Assembly (NCBI RefSeq): GCF_000374045.1 | Contig: NZ_KB893314.1 | Span: 495,115-559,114 of the forward strand | Reading direction: 5' to 3' | From: Segetibacter koreensis DSM 18137 | Lineage (GTDB): Bacteria; Bacteroidota; Bacteroidia; Chitinophagales; Chitinophagaceae | Length of the DNA stretch: 64,000 nucleotides | Shown here: piece by piece, positions 9,627-20,785 of the stretch | Numbering within the stretch: the stretch's first letter is position 1 | Layout: every line of letters starts with the position of its first letter | The notes under the pieces: model-generated | Database searches by the model: none | Seen by the model: the letters and a program-made list of their open reading frames with translations, nothing else | Told to the model about the DNA's origin: nothing | Position numbers and translations under genes: made by a program

Positions 9627-10235
9627 ATGGCTTACATCAAGCTGAGTGATTTTATATTTGACTGCGACAGGTGTCACACACCTTGTGATGGTGTAAGTAA
9701 GGGAACTTATATTTTTAAGAATGATGTTTCGCTTTCTGAAAGCTTCGAAGAAATGCTTATTAAGCGAATAAATACAGCAGGAAAATACTCAGCAGCAAAA
9801 ACTCAGAAAGAAGGTTATCCTGATATTGAAATACAAAACCCTGATCGCAGCATTTATTCTTATTTAGAAGTGAAAGTGCAACAACGAACGTTTATGCAGG
9901 TTAAAAAATATCTTCCCCACAGTAATTTAGAACCTTCTGAAACAATTGCACTCAATCTCAGCGACCTGCTCAGATATTTTACAATTCAACAAACCACCGG
10001 AACATCTACTGTTATTGTTTGGTTTTTACTAAACCGTTTATGTATTGTTGATAAAGCCTCGTTCAAAGTTTATTTTCAATCTTGTGAAGAGCTGGAACGC
10101 ATTTATCATTTAGAAAAACAAAAGAGAACTTTTAAGAGAAAATCAGGAGAGGGTGATGTTGTGGATGGAGTACATAAAGGTGTAACTGTCAATTTTCATT
10201 TTAGTCTTACAGAACTAAAAGAATGGAAATGGTAA
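9627..10235 (+). CDS. Probable type II restriction endonuclease (PD-(D/E)XK)
   Basis: A 202-residue protein directly after the adenine methyltransferase. It has a likely PD-(D/E)XK catalytic core: GYPDIEIQ gives the PD, and after a turn SYLEVKVQ gives the EVK (about residues 68-88). A CDRCHTPCD cluster near the N-terminus (residues 11-19) may bind zinc. The order methyltransferase then nuclease, 3 bases apart, suggests the protecting enzyme is made first. No regulator (C protein) is visible. The family name is not known to me; the endonuclease call rests on motif plus position. Confidence 0.75.
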   Translation: MAYIKLSDFIFDCDRCHTPCDGVSKGTYIFKNDVSLSESFEEMLIKRINTAGKYSAAKTQKEGYPDIEIQNPDRSIYSYLEVKVQQRTFMQVKKYLPHSNLEPSETIALNLSDLLRYFTIQQTTGTSTVIVWFLLNRLCIVDKASFKVYFQSCEELERIYHLEKQKRTFKRKSGEGDVVDGVHKGVTVNFHFSLTELKEWKW

Positions 10236-10287
10236 GTTTTTTCCTAGATCCGTTGCGATTCTTTTACCTTCATTAAAATTACAAGAA

Positions 10288-12516
10288 CTAGTAAAGGTTA
10301 AATTTTTCTATAATTCCTGTTATTTTCTTTTGATATCTCGCCAATTCTTCATTCTGCTGTTTTATAAAAGAATTGTCTTCAAGCTTGCCGACCACTTCGT
10401 CCATTTCTTTTTGATTGTCGTAAGGAATTTTCCTGAAGGGATTCGTATAGTCTTTTGCTCTTGATTGGTAAATGCCTTGTGTCATCCATTCTCTTGTTGC
10501 AAGAGCCGCCCGGAGCAGATCTCTAAATGCTACTTTTCCCAATTTCTTAAGGTGTACGCCTGAAACCAATTGAAAGGCTGCCAGTGAATGCGCAAGTTTT
10601 TGAGTAGGATACAATTTGGTTTGTTGCGAGTAAAAAGAATGCAACGACTCCCAGGATTTTATTTTGCCTTCCCGAATTCTTTTATTTACCAAGCTGATTT
10701 CCGTTAGTGGTATCAGCTGTCCGCCAACATTCAACCATTCGTTTAAAACATGTTTAGTGGAAAGTACATCAAGTAAATTTTCATAGCTCGTAATTCCTTT
10801 ATTATCTATTAATTGTAGTAATTGGTTTACACCATAAAATGTAATAAGGTCTTTAAAAATATGATAGCTCTTTATTATTTTAATGATCACAACTTTCCGC
10901 CTGGTATTTTCAAAACCTTCGGCTAAAATTTCCAAATCATCTATACCGGGGTCTTTTTCTTCAAGCAATTTTTTTCCTTTTGCAATAACTTCATCATCTG
11001 TACATTCTCTTGCAGGTTCATTTTTTCTAAAATAAGCTTTTCCTGTACATTTTTGAAATAACTGTATTGACGTTATTATTTCGTTTATACTATCTGGGGC
11101 CAGGTAGTCATACTCAAGATTCTGGATCTTTTCTTGCCGCTTGTCGCGGTCTTTGTATTTCCAGCCATTTCTTTCGAGAGCATACATATTGTACATAAAC
11201 CAATAAGCAGGCATTACAACAAGCCGGTCTCGTGTAACATCATTACTAATTAATGAAAAAGGTATGGGAATATTTAATTCTGCGGGGTAATCACCTTTTG
11301 CAATCATAGTGAAGGTTGCAAACTTTGAATTGTGTTTAAGGCTAACGCATAAGCCGGGCCAAAAGCCTCTTCCGGCTATTATCTCTCCATCTGCACCCCG
11401 GCTGTTGTGATTAGAACCAATGGTTGCACCTGCAGGAATATTGCTTTGTCCCATTACTGTGGCTGCACATAAAAACGAGTTATTATGATGCTGCTCGTGG
11501 GCCGGAAAAATAAGCGTGTTTAAAACTTCGCAGCAAGAAATAGTTGAATTGTTGCCAAGATAAGAGTTGATAAGGCGTGCGCCATATTTTAACTGTGAAT
11601 GATTTGCCATTACAAAACGAACAGCCTTTACACCATAAAACGCACGGCAGCCAAAACCCATAATTCCATTTACAATTTCGCACCCTTCACCTATCTGAGA
11701 TGTACCTTCAGGCCCCGAATGTATTGTTAGATTTTTTAGTTTATTAGCTCCTTTCAAGTATGCGTCAGCTCCTATCCAAACGTCTTTTATAATTTTACAA
11801 TTCTTAATAACGGTTCGATCTCCCACCTTCCCGTAATAGCCTCTTTTCTTATCAAACTTTGATTCAGTAAATTCTTTAAACTTTTGCAAGAGGACTTCAT
11901 CATCACGAAACTTTGTCCATAAATAAGCGTCTCCTGCCTCCATTCCGTTAAAAGGAATAATCTTTCGCCCACCATTTTCATTGCATACTTCAAGCCATAT
12001 TCTTACCTCTTCTTCCTCGCCTTCTTTTACAATTCCGTTTCCAAACTTAGCATGATTAGTAGTTACGAGTTCATTTACATTAACGATAATTACTTCGTTA
12101 CCAATGATATAATGAGACAGGTAAGTTACATTATCAATCACAACATTGTCACCAAAATCGCAGCTTATAATTGTAGAGTTATATAACCCGACAGGAACTT
12201 TCAAATCGCTAAATTCCAGGCAAAAAGGTTCCAACTTCCCTATTCTTACAAGTCCAAAAAACTTGCAGTTTTTTACAAGTTCAGGGTTAAAGGCATCAGA
12301 TACTAAAATCTTATTCCAGTCGTCTGATGTGTTTCTGTTTCTTACCAGCACTTCAATTTCATAAGCAGAAAGCTGGCGGTAATTTATCCCGTTTTTATTC
12401 TGCATTTCCCGCAGGTAATATTCATCTTTTCCCTGGGGTAAATAATCAGAGGTAATAAAGCCGTAACCAAGAGAGGAGATACTTCGCTTTCGAATATCAT
12501 TTATAGCTGTAGGCAT
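10288..12516 (-). CDS. DUF4954 family protein (left-handed beta-helix, nucleotidyltransferase-like)
   Basis: A 742-residue cytosolic protein typical of Bacteroidota. The N-terminal and central parts contain hexapeptide-like repeats of a left-handed beta-helix (for example TVIKNCKIIKDVWIGADAYLK and ANHSQLKYGARL), the fold of acyl- and nucleotidyl-transferases. The C-terminal third is helical. The conserved block FPAHEQHHNNSFL is characteristic of DUF4954. No biochemical activity has been assigned. It is separated from glmS, the next gene to the right on the same strand, by about 130 bases; a shared role in sugar metabolism is only a guess. Confidence 0.8.
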   Translation of the reverse strand: MPTAINDIRKRSISSLGYGFITSDYLPQGKDEYYLREMQNKNGINYRQLSAYEIEVLVRNRNTSDDWNKILVSDAFNPELVKNCKFFGLVRIGKLEPFCLEFSDLKVPVGLYNSTIISCDFGDNVVIDNVTYLSHYIIGNEVIIVNVNELVTTNHAKFGNGIVKEGEEEEVRIWLEVCNENGGRKIIPFNGMEAGDAYLWTKFRDDEVLLQKFKEFTESKFDKKRGYYGKVGDRTVIKNCKIIKDVWIGADAYLKGANKLKNLTIHSGPEGTSQIGEGCEIVNGIMGFGCRAFYGVKAVRFVMANHSQLKYGARLINSYLGNNSTISCCEVLNTLIFPAHEQHHNNSFLCAATVMGQSNIPAGATIGSNHNSRGADGEIIAGRGFWPGLCVSLKHNSKFATFTMIAKGDYPAELNIPIPFSLISNDVTRDRLVVMPAYWFMYNMYALERNGWKYKDRDKRQEKIQNLEYDYLAPDSINEIITSIQLFQKCTGKAYFRKNEPARECTDDEVIAKGKKLLEEKDPGIDDLEILAEGFENTRRKVVIIKIIKSYHIFKDLITFYGVNQLLQLIDNKGITSYENLLDVLSTKHVLNEWLNVGGQLIPLTEISLVNKRIREGKIKSWESLHSFYSQQTKLYPTQKLAHSLAAFQLVSGVHLKKLGKVAFRDLLRAALATREWMTQGIYQSRAKDYTNPFRKIPYDNQKEMDEVVGKLEDNSFIKQQNEELARYQKKITGIIEKFNLY

Positions 12517-12645
12517 AGAATTGATAAGAATTTTTAAAAGGAATTCGATTTATGTTACCAACACCGGTCTCACGAGCGGCCATCGTTGCGTCGCACACTT
12601 GTACCGCACAACAAACATTTCAGCAATTTTTTCCAGGTTTTGTAA

Positions 12646-14484
12646 TTATTCTACCGTAACTGACTTTGCAAGATTTCTTGGTTTATCTACATCTAAATCT
12701 TTTGCAATGCCAATGTAATAACTTAATAATTGTAATGGAATAACACTTAACAGTGGAGCTAATGCCTCATCTGCATCGGGAACATAAATGACATCATCGG
12801 CCATTTCTGAAATTATAGTGTCGCCTTCTGTAACAACAGCAATTACTTTTCCTTTCCTGGCCTTTATTTCCTGTATGTTTGATACAATTTTTTCGTAGTA
12901 TTTGTCTTTTGTTGCTACAAACACCACGGGCAGATTTTCATCTACCAGGGCTATCGGTCCGTGCTTCATTTCCGCTGCAGGGTAACCTTCTGCATGTATA
13001 TAAGATATTTCTTTAAGCTTCAGGGCACCCTCTAACGCAACCGGAAAATTGTATCCGCGGCCCAGGTACAAGAAGTCTCTTGCGTCTTTATATTTATTTG
13101 CAACAGACTGTACAGCAGCTGCACTTTCCTTTAATATTTGCGCTACTTTATCCGGAATGCTATTTAATTCCGTTAATAAATGCATATACCTTTTGTTATC
13201 AATCGAACCTTTTGCATAGCCTATTTTAAAAGCCATCATTGCGAGCACGACCAATTGTCCTGTAAATGCTTTGGTACTGGCCACACCGATTTCAGGTCCT
13301 GAGTGTGTATAAGCACCCGCGTCACTCAGTCGGGCTATGCTGCTTCCAACCGCATTTACAACACCAAATATAAAAGCGCCTTTTTCTTTTGCATTTTCGA
13401 GCGCTACCAGGGTATCAGCCGTTTCACCGCTCTGAGAAATAGCAATAATTACATCACCTTTATTTATAACAGGATTGCGATACCTAAATTCACTGGCATA
13501 CTCTACTTCAACGGGAATTCTACACAAGTCTTCAAACAAATATTCTGCAATAAGTCCTGCGTGCCAGCTTGTGCCGCAAGCGACCATTACCATCCGGTGG
13601 GCGTTAATAAGTGCAGGCAAATGATTTTCAACACCGCTCATAGTAATCGTACCTGCATTGGCATGTAGCCTGCCTCTTAGACAATCAAAAATAGAGTCTG
13701 GCTGGTCATAAATTTCTTTAAGCATGAAATGCTCGTAGCCTCCTTTTTCTATTGCCGCCAACTCCATATCAAGCTTTTGAATAAAAGGAGTCTGCTTTTC
13801 ATTTCCCAGATTTTTCAGTACCAGCTCATCTGGTTTTACGATGGCAATTTCGTAATCATTTACATATACGACCTCCTTTGTATATTCAATAATCGGGGAG
13901 GCATCTGAAGCAAGAAAATGTTCACCCTTACCTATTCCTATTACCAGGGGACTACCTTTTCTTGCAGCGATAATTGTTTCAGGGTCATCCTCATCAACCA
14001 GCAAAATACAATACGCTCCTACCACTCTTTTCAACGCTATTCTTAATGCCTGCTCAGTACTACAGTGGTCGTGCAGCTTTATATCTTCTATAAAATTCAG
14101 CAGCACCTCTGTATCGGTATCACTCTTAAATTCGTAATCTTTTTTCAGGAGTTCCTGCTTTATCGATGCATAATTTTCTATAATGCCGTTATGTATCATT
14201 GCCAGCTTACCACCAGAGCTTCTGTGGGGGTGTGCGTTACGGTCACTGGGCTCACCATGGGTCGCCCACCTGGTATGACCAATAGCTGTATGTGCATGAG
14301 TGTCTTTTCCGATAACGGATTCTTCCAGTTCACTTACCTTTCCTTTTTTCTTGTACACTTTTAAAGATGCATTTACCAAGGCAATACCAGAACTATCATA
14401 ACCGCGGTATTCAAGTCTTTTTAATCCTTTCAATACCACCGGGTAAGCCTCCCGCTTGCCGGTATAACCAACAATTCCACACAT
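12646..14484 (-). CDS. glmS: Glutamine-fructose-6-phosphate aminotransferase (isomerizing)
   Basis: Makes glucosamine-6-phosphate from fructose-6-phosphate and glutamine, the first step of UDP-GlcNAc synthesis for wall and lipid A. The start MCGIVGYTG exposes the catalytic Cys at position 2 after Met removal; the glutaminase domain covers about 1-240 (IGHTRWATHGEPSD). Two SIS domains follow (VACGTSWHAGLIAEY; AISQSGETADTLVAL), and the C-terminus ends in the conserved DVDKPRNLAKSVTVE. At 612 residues it has normal full length. No glmS ribozyme was seen in the short upstream region, as expected outside Firmicutes. Confidence 0.97.
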   Translation of the reverse strand: MCGIVGYTGKREAYPVVLKGLKRLEYRGYDSSGIALVNASLKVYKKKGKVSELEESVIGKDTHAHTAIGHTRWATHGEPSDRNAHPHRSSGGKLAMIHNGIIENYASIKQELLKKDYEFKSDTDTEVLLNFIEDIKLHDHCSTEQALRIALKRVVGAYCILLVDEDDPETIIAARKGSPLVIGIGKGEHFLASDASPIIEYTKEVVYVNDYEIAIVKPDELVLKNLGNEKQTPFIQKLDMELAAIEKGGYEHFMLKEIYDQPDSIFDCLRGRLHANAGTITMSGVENHLPALINAHRMVMVACGTSWHAGLIAEYLFEDLCRIPVEVEYASEFRYRNPVINKGDVIIAISQSGETADTLVALENAKEKGAFIFGVVNAVGSSIARLSDAGAYTHSGPEIGVASTKAFTGQLVVLAMMAFKIGYAKGSIDNKRYMHLLTELNSIPDKVAQILKESAAAVQSVANKYKDARDFLYLGRGYNFPVALEGALKLKEISYIHAEGYPAAEMKHGPIALVDENLPVVFVATKDKYYEKIVSNIQEIKARKGKVIAVVTEGDTIISEMADDVIYVPDADEALAPLLSVIPLQLLSYYIGIAKDLDVDKPRNLAKSVTVE

Positions 14485-14566
14485 AATTATTGATATTTAA
14501 TACTGCAATATCCTTATTTTTAAGCGATTAATACAAACTGAAAAAGCTAAAAGAGTTTATAGAAAA

Positions 14567-15175
14567 ATGAAGGAAGTTATAGATTTTAATGCTGAATACA
14601 TACTGGAGAACCAACTTGTTTTGCTTCGTCCGTTGCTACAAAGTGATTTTGAAAATTTGTTGAGATTTAGTGCCAGGGAACCTGAATTATGGAAATACTC
14701 ATTAGTAACAGCAGCAGGCCACGATAATCTTCGTAATTATTTAGCGATAGCACAAAAGGGAAGAAACGAACAAAAAGAATATCCTTTTATTGTTTTCGAT
14801 AAAAGGACCAAACAATATGCAGGAAGTACAAGATTTTACGATATTCAGCAAGATTACCAAACGTTGCAACTTGGCTACACATGGTATGGAAAGGAGTTTC
14901 ATGGTACGGGGCTGAATAAAAATTGCAAGTATTTATTACTGGAATTTGCTTTTGAAAAATTACATATGGAAAGGGTAGAATTCAGGGCAGACAATGAAAA
15001 TGCCAGAAGCATAGCTGCAATGAAAAGCATTGGCTGTAAAGTAGATGGCATACTAAGAAGTAATATGCCAAAGAGAGAAGGAGGAAGAAGAGATTCGATA
15101 GTATTATCAATCTTAAAGGACGAATGGGAAAACGATGTAAAAGAAATGCTAAGAAGGAAAATTGAAGCATTTTAA
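14567..15175 (+). CDS. GNAT-family N-acetyltransferase (RimJ/RimL-like)
   Basis: A 202-residue acetyl-CoA-dependent transferase of the RimJ/RimL group. The N-terminus has LVLLRPLLQSDFENLLRF; the acetyl-CoA binding region is QLGYTWYGKEFHGTGLNKNCKYLL, and MERVEFRADNENARSIAAMKSIG is the conserved C-terminal block. Typical substrates are the N-terminus of ribosomal proteins, other proteins or small amines; the true one cannot be read. It is divergent from glmS across about 80 bases. Confidence 0.85.
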   Translation: MKEVIDFNAEYILENQLVLLRPLLQSDFENLLRFSAREPELWKYSLVTAAGHDNLRNYLAIAQKGRNEQKEYPFIVFDKRTKQYAGSTRFYDIQQDYQTLQLGYTWYGKEFHGTGLNKNCKYLLLEFAFEKLHMERVEFRADNENARSIAAMKSIGCKVDGILRSNMPKREGGRRDSIVLSILKDEWENDVKEMLRRKIEAF

Positions 15176-15209
15176 GCTTTTTCGTCACACCCCATCACGA
15201 AAAAGTACC

Positions 15210-16697
15210 TCACCCTTCTGCCCATGCTTTAGCAGCTTTTACTGCCCTGTGCCATCCTTGAATAAGCAATTCATTGTTAATATTTTCTGCATCAAACTGC
15301 CTGTTTAGTTTCCACTGGGTTTCAAGTTCTTCCCTGCTGCTCCAGAATCCGGTCGCCAGTCCGGCAAGGTAGGCAGCTCCCAGGGCAGTAACTTCAGTTA
15401 TTTCTGGCCTTACAACTGCAGTATTCAATACGTTCGCCTGTATCTGCATCAACAGATCATTTGAGACTGCTCCGCCATCAACTCTCAATTCAAGAATCGT
15501 TTCTCCCGAATCTGCCTGCATTGCATTGAGTACATCCATTGTTTGAAAGGCGATGCTTTCCAGCGCAGCATGAGCTATGTGAGCCGCTTTGGTTCCTCTT
15601 GTTATTCCAACCATTGTACCACGTGCATGTTGGTCCCAATGGGGTGCGCCCAGACCTGCAAAGGCAGGCACAAGATAAACGCCTCCATTATCACTAACCT
15701 CTTTAGCCAGATCTTCTACTGCCGGAGCTGAAGATATAATACCCAGCTCATCTCTTAGCCACTGAACAACCGCTCCGCCGATGAAAATACTTCCCTCAAG
15801 AGCGTACATGACTTCATCATTTATCTTCCATGCAACTGTGGTTATTAAATTATTTTTTGAAATTACCGGCTTGTTTCCTGTGTTCATCAGCATAAAACAT
15901 CCTGTACCGTAAGTATTTTTTACCATTCCTGGCCTGGTGCACATTTGTCCAAATAGAGCTGCCTGCTGGTCTCCGGCTATTCCGGCAATTGGAATTTTAT
16001 GGGCAAGAATATTACCCGCGGTTTCACCAAAAACCTCACTGGAGGAACGAACCTCTGGCAGCATACTTTCAGGAATATCAAAAAGATCAAGGAGGTCTTT
16101 ATCCCAAGTGAGCGTATGAATATTAAAAAGCATGGTTCTGGAAGCATTTGTAACATCTGTTATATGCACTGCACCTCCCGTTAAATTCCATACTAGCCAA
16201 CTATCTACAGTACCAAAAGCCAATGCTCCTTTTTCCGCACTTTCCCGCGCACCTTCTACATTCTTCAGTAACCATTTTATTTTGGTAGCAGAAAAATAAG
16301 CATCGATAATTAACCCTGTTTTTTCCTGTATCATTTTGCTGTGGCCAGATTCTTTCAGCTCATCACAATAACCAGCGGTGCGCCGGTCTTGCCAGACAAT
16401 AGCATTATGAATAGGTTTGCCGGTTCGCCTGTCCCAGACTATAGTAGTTTCTCTCTGGTTGGTAATACCAATGGCAGCCACATCTTTTGGAGTAAGTCCC
16501 GCTTTTATCATAGCTTCCGTGGCTACACCTACCTGTGATGACCATATTTCAGTGGGGTCATGCTCTACATGGCCCGGAGAAGGATAATATTGGGTAAACT
16601 CCCGTTGGGCAAGAGAAACAATATTGCCGGCCCGATTGAAAAGAATTGCGCGTGAACTTGTAGTTCCCTGGTCTAGCGAAAGGATATAGTTTCCCAT
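15210..16697 (-). CDS. glpK: Glycerol kinase
   Basis: Phosphorylates glycerol to sn-glycerol-3-phosphate using ATP. The FGGY-family start [16 protein letters not shown] is the phosphate loop; [19 protein letters not shown] and [18 protein letters not shown] are glycerol kinase hallmarks; the C-terminal domain has [15 protein letters not shown] and [12 protein letters not shown]. At 495 residues it has normal length. It begins 11 bases after the stop of glpD on the same strand, so the two form a glycerol-use operon (glpD first). No transporter (glpF) is present in the window. Confidence 0.97.
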   Translation of the reverse strand: MGNYILSLDQGTTSSRAILFNRAGNIVSLAQREFTQYYPSPGHVEHDPTEIWSSQVGVATEAMIKAGLTPKDVAAIGITNQRETTIVWDRRTGKPIHNAIVWQDRRTAGYCDELKESGHSKMIQEKTGLIIDAYFSATKIKWLLKNVEGARESAEKGALAFGTVDSWLVWNLTGGAVHITDVTNASRTMLFNIHTLTWDKDLLDLFDIPESMLPEVRSSSEVFGETAGNILAHKIPIAGIAGDQQAALFGQMCTRPGMVKNTYGTGCFMLMNTGNKPVISKNNLITTVAWKINDEVMYALEGSIFIGGAVVQWLRDELGIISSAPAVEDLAKEVSDNGGVYLVPAFAGLGAPHWDQHARGTMVGITRGTKAAHIAHAALESIAFQTMDVLNAMQADSGETILELRVDGGAVSNDLLMQIQANVLNTAVVRPEITEVTALGAAYLAGLATGFWSSREELETQWKLNRQFDAENINNELLIQGWHRAVKAAKAWAEG

Positions 16698-16708
16698 TGA
16701 CGTTTCAA

Positions 16709-18304
16709 TTAATTTTGGTGTAAAATGTAATTTTCTGTTTGCCTGAGGTAATTAGCAGCAACTTTATTAAATTGTATTATTTGGTTGCTTTTCCAATTTT
16801 CATCATAATTCAATTCCATTTGCAAAAGTTCTGCTACCCGTGGTGCCGCTTCTATTGCAGCTTTTGCATCAAGAAACAAAATGCGAAGCCTTCTTGCCAA
16901 AACATCTTCTACTGTTCTTGCCATTTCAAATCTAACTGCCCATACAACTTCGGCTTCCATATAAGGAAGTGTAGTTATCAATTTTTTCTCGAGAAAAGGC
17001 AGCTCCTTTACCAATTCTAATATATTCTTCTCCTTATCGCCATACACATTTAAATGGCTATTTGTATAAATTTCTGTGCTTCCGCATATTTTCAGATTCT
17101 TCGTATTGCACTCTACTTTGGGTAATTTACCTACTTCTATAATTTTTTTAACCGTGTCTTCTGCCATTTTTCTATAGGTTGTCCATTTGCCACCTGTGAT
17201 GGTTACAAGGCCAGAATCACTGACAAAAAGTTTATGACTTCTTGAAATCTCTTTTGTTTTAACTAAATTATCAGCAGGAGCAGCCAAGGGCCGCAACCCT
17301 GCAAAAACACTTAAAATATCTTCTTCACCAGGAGGGTGTTTTAAATATTGTTTAATGGTATCCAGAATAAATTTAACCTCCTTATCAAGAGCCTGAGGTT
17401 CCATAGAATACTCGTCGATCGGTGTATCAGTTGTTCCAACCAGTATATGTTCCTGCCATGGTATTGCAAATAACACCCTTCCATCTGCTGTTTCCGGAAT
17501 CATAAGGGCACACTCCCCATTTAAAAATGACCTTTTTATAACAATGTGTATTCCCTGGCTTGGCTTTACCATCGGCTTCTTCTCTGGTACGTCCATCCTG
17601 AGAATATTATCTACAAATACTCCGGTAGCGTTAACAACCACTTTCGACAAAAAAGTATATTCTTTTCCTGTTTCTATATCTTTTGCCGTTACTCCTTGTA
17701 TTCTTCTATCTTTTTTAACTAAGCCCGTTACTTCAAAGTAATTTAAAACAACACCGCCTTGCTCAACACAAGTCTGGGCTAAATTAACAGCAAGCCGCGC
17801 ATCATCAAACTGGGCATCATAATATTTAACTCCGCCCACAAGTCCTTCAGCCTTGAGTCCTGGAAAAAGTCTGGTAACCTCATCATGGCTAAGAGCTTCT
17901 GATTTTCCAAGACTGTAACTGCCTGAAAGCAAATCATACAATTTTAAACCAAAATAATATTTGATTTTGGACAGCAGGGTGTAACAGGGAATGACAAAAG
18001 ATTGCTTCTTCACAAGATGGGCTGCATTGTGTTGCAAAATTCCTCTCTCGTGTAATGCATCATACACTAACCTTAAATCTCCGTTTGCAAGATACCTTAC
18101 CCCTCCATGTATCAGCTTTGTACTTCTGCTTGATGTTCCTTTGGCAATATCTGATTGCTCTAATAACAAAGTGGAATAGCCCCTGTTTGCAGCATCCAAA
18201 GCAATTCCCAAACCTGATGCACCGCCCCCAATAACAATAACATCCCAGCTTGTTTTGCTTTTAACTTTGTTCAATAAAAAGTCTCTTTGAAATACAGAAG
18301 TCAT
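16709..18304 (-). CDS. glpD: Aerobic glycerol-3-phosphate dehydrogenase
   Basis: FAD-dependent, membrane-associated enzyme that oxidises glycerol-3-phosphate to dihydroxyacetone phosphate and passes electrons to quinone. The N-terminal FAD motif is [21 protein letters not shown]; the family signature [14 protein letters not shown] follows, then [15 protein letters not shown] near residue 370 and a GlpD C-terminal helical domain ([21 protein letters not shown]). At 531 residues it is full length. It is the first gene of the glpD-glpK pair. AT-rich DNA of about 160 bases precedes it and probably holds the promoter. Confidence 0.96.
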   Translation of the reverse strand: MTSVFQRDFLLNKVKSKTSWDVIVIGGGASGLGIALDAANRGYSTLLLEQSDIAKGTSSRSTKLIHGGVRYLANGDLRLVYDALHERGILQHNAAHLVKKQSFVIPCYTLLSKIKYYFGLKLYDLLSGSYSLGKSEALSHDEVTRLFPGLKAEGLVGGVKYYDAQFDDARLAVNLAQTCVEQGGVVLNYFEVTGLVKKDRRIQGVTAKDIETGKEYTFLSKVVVNATGVFVDNILRMDVPEKKPMVKPSQGIHIVIKRSFLNGECALMIPETADGRVLFAIPWQEHILVGTTDTPIDEYSMEPQALDKEVKFILDTIKQYLKHPPGEEDILSVFAGLRPLAAPADNLVKTKEISRSHKLFVSDSGLVTITGGKWTTYRKMAEDTVKKIIEVGKLPKVECNTKNLKICGSTEIYTNSHLNVYGDKEKNILELVKELPFLEKKLITTLPYMEAEVVWAVRFEMARTVEDVLARRLRILFLDAKAAIEAAPRVAELLQMELNYDENWKSNQIIQFNKVAANYLRQTENYILHQN

Positions 18305-18467
18305 TTTTTGTGTTTTAGCAGTATTTCATGTTATTTATGCAGTACAACTTAGTATAACTTTTGAGATAAAAAAAGGTTTTATCTTTTTTCTTTAAAAAAA
18401 CAACAAAACGAAAAGTGAAAGCTCCTTTAATATCAATTGAGAACTTAAAAATAGCTCAAAAAGAAAT

Positions 18468-20525
18468 TTAAAGGCTTTTCTTAAATCTAAATTTTCTTTT
18501 TACTTCATCGATCTCTCGCGGGTATTTAGGTGGAAAAAAGAAATCTAAAGGAAACTTTATAAAAAACTTTGTAACTACCGTTGCCATTTCCGGGTAATCC
18601 CTCAATCGTATATCGCGGCTTTTTACTGCCAAAAGAAAAGCAAGGGCAAAGCTTACAAGAAAATTAAATAATCCTATCAGCAATACACCGGCTAAAACGG
18701 TAAGCAGAAAGGTTTTTCCGGGAGCATTTCCTGTGGTATAATAAGCAATAGCTGAGTTACCGGAGGCAATAGTAATGTGCCGTATATCGAAAGGAAAACC
18801 AAAAATATGTCCGAAAAAACCTGCCATTCCAAGAAAAAACCCCAGGGCCACATTACCAACTAATGCACCCATGTTGTTTTCAACATACCTTGTTACTTTC
18901 TCCAGCTTTTTCGGCCGAAGTGTATTTTTAAATACTGGGTGATTTTTTAAACGCTCTCCTACCCTTCCGTAATTGATCCCGTTCTCTACATAGCCTGCTA
19001 TTAGTCCACTTAAAAATAAAAAAAAGCCGGTAAAACAGGCATATAAAATCGAAAGGCTTAAGAAAGGATGCTGCTCTTCGAGCATATGAATCGCGGCTTT
19101 ATTATCAAGCAAATACTGCCCGGTTACATAATGATACAAGGCCGCCAATCCGTAAGCTAATGGAAAAACAATAATGAGATTTCCAAAAAAAGAGGCAAGC
19201 TGGCTTCGTGAAGTGCGCGCTATAGTGATGGCGAGTGCGTACATATCCGGCTTTCTGTATTCTTTAAAATAATCGAGATTACTCGCCAGTGCCGAAGCTG
19301 TAAAAGCTGGCTGTTTTGTTGCAAGGGTCGTATGCGTCTCGTGCATTACCTGGAAACCGACAGCATAATTTGCACTATATGCGAAACCCAGCCAAAATGG
19401 AGGCAAAGGAACCTTTGTTATAAGATTTTTTATTAACGCAGTAAAAGAAACAAAAAAACCACCTCCCATAGCTGATTTCAGCATTGACCAATATTCCTTG
19501 CGAGTGGCAGTAATATATTTTTCTCCCCGCGTTCCCCCATGCTCGGTTATCTTAAAAGCAAGAAAAGAGAAGTTTGCACTTAAAAATTCACGAATGCTGT
19601 TTTTCTTCTTTTCATAGGTAATCACTCTTATAAAATAGTCGAGAAATCTGTCGGTATTGAAATTATAATCACTATCAAGTACGTCAGTTATTACCATTAT
19701 CCGCTCCAGGTGCTGCTCAATTCTGATAAGTATATAAGTCTGTGAAAGACTGGTACCATTCTTTCTTCTCAACTCGCTAATGCTATCTATTATTTCTTTG
19801 CAATTTTTTATTACATCAACTATTTGTCTTACAGCATTTGAAATATCTTCCCTTGGTGCGTTGCTTTGATACAAAAGAAAATATTTCTGTACCGCCTGAT
19901 CCAGCAAAAAAAACGGGTACTCCTGGTAGTTAAGGTTTGGGTAATTCCTCATTATTTCCCTTTCCAAACCCAGAGTAACTGTTCTTTGCGCTAAAATATG
20001 CAAGGACTCATTTAGCTGCTGCAGTATGCTTTTATTTGTGACACTTACCTGGATGCCTAATACTTCAAAAAAGTTGATCCATAATTTCCGATCAATTTTT
20101 TCAACCCATACGTTATCATTTTTCTTATAAAAAACATGGTTAATAACGTACAGGAAATTATTTGGCTCTAAAAGCGGGGGTAATATCCGGTGCTTCACTT
20201 TGGTAACCAACTCCTGTAAAACACCCCGCGAACCCAGCATCCCGCTTTGAGTGAGAGCAGGTACAAAATCGCTGTTTAAAAATTGGGACAGCAATGCTTT
20301 TCGTAATGAAAACAACGCTTTTTTATCGTTTTGTAACTGGTAAAAGAGCGCTTTGAATTTAAGCTCTGCTTCTTTATAATTTTTTTGACGGACCGGCCGT
20401 ATTTCCTTTACCAGTTGAACCAGGTACTCTAGTCCGTGATAAATACTGTCGATCTTTATGACAGGGACCTCAGCCTCCGGCTTTTCAATCTCTTCATGTT
20501 TTTCAGCCCTGTTAAATAATCCCAT
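18468..20525 (-). CDS. 'Site-specific recombinase' Gcr-family integral membrane protein
   Basis: A 685-residue protein of the COG4389/Gcr family. Despite the family name, the sequence looks like a membrane protein: a soluble helical N-terminal half (about 1-330), then multiple hydrophobic segments (for example GGFFVSFTALI, LIIVFPLAYGLAALYH, GALVGNVALGFFLGMAGFF, VLAGVLLIGLFNFLVSFALAFLL). The conserved block WLGFAYSANYAVGFQVMHETHTTLATKQPAFTAS (interrupted here only for length) lies around residue 385. I see no recombinase catalytic motif. Function is unknown; recombinase activity should not be assumed from the name. Confidence 0.75.
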   Translation of the reverse strand: MGLFNRAEKHEEIEKPEAEVPVIKIDSIYHGLEYLVQLVKEIRPVRQKNYKEAELKFKALFYQLQNDKKALFSLRKALLSQFLNSDFVPALTQSGMLGSRGVLQELVTKVKHRILPPLLEPNNFLYVINHVFYKKNDNVWVEKIDRKLWINFFEVLGIQVSVTNKSILQQLNESLHILAQRTVTLGLEREIMRNYPNLNYQEYPFFLLDQAVQKYFLLYQSNAPREDISNAVRQIVDVIKNCKEIIDSISELRRKNGTSLSQTYILIRIEQHLERIMVITDVLDSDYNFNTDRFLDYFIRVITYEKKKNSIREFLSANFSFLAFKITEHGGTRGEKYITATRKEYWSMLKSAMGGGFFVSFTALIKNLITKVPLPPFWLGFAYSANYAVGFQVMHETHTTLATKQPAFTASALASNLDYFKEYRKPDMYALAITIARTSRSQLASFFGNLIIVFPLAYGLAALYHYVTGQYLLDNKAAIHMLEEQHPFLSLSILYACFTGFFLFLSGLIAGYVENGINYGRVGERLKNHPVFKNTLRPKKLEKVTRYVENNMGALVGNVALGFFLGMAGFFGHIFGFPFDIRHITIASGNSAIAYYTTGNAPGKTFLLTVLAGVLLIGLFNFLVSFALAFLLAVKSRDIRLRDYPEMATVVTKFFIKFPLDFFFPPKYPREIDEVKRKFRFKKSL

Positions 20526-20785
20526 AGAATAGAGGTTTAAGCTTTCTAAACGGTTCAGGAAGCCGGATAAAACCTGTTATTTATAATACTAAAATTTGTT
20601 TTTGGATAAATGATGGAAGCTGTTGAACTGATTTTAGTATAGCCTTTCCAATAGCTACTGCAACTTCTTCCATTCACATATCCTTCTATCTTCCGGCTTT
20701 ATGGCAAAACTATAATTAAAAAATTTAAACGCTCTATACAAAAAATTTTATAAAAGCCCGCCCGATTTCCTAAATGTATTAGGAA

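Noticed and set aside
14485..14566. glmS ribozyme or riboswitch upstream of glmS
   Set aside because: The upstream region is too short and shows no such structure; Bacteroidota normally lack it.
18468..20525. Site-specific recombinase mobile element
   Set aside because: The family name is misleading. The protein has membrane segments and no recombinase catalytic residues, and nothing around it looks mobile.
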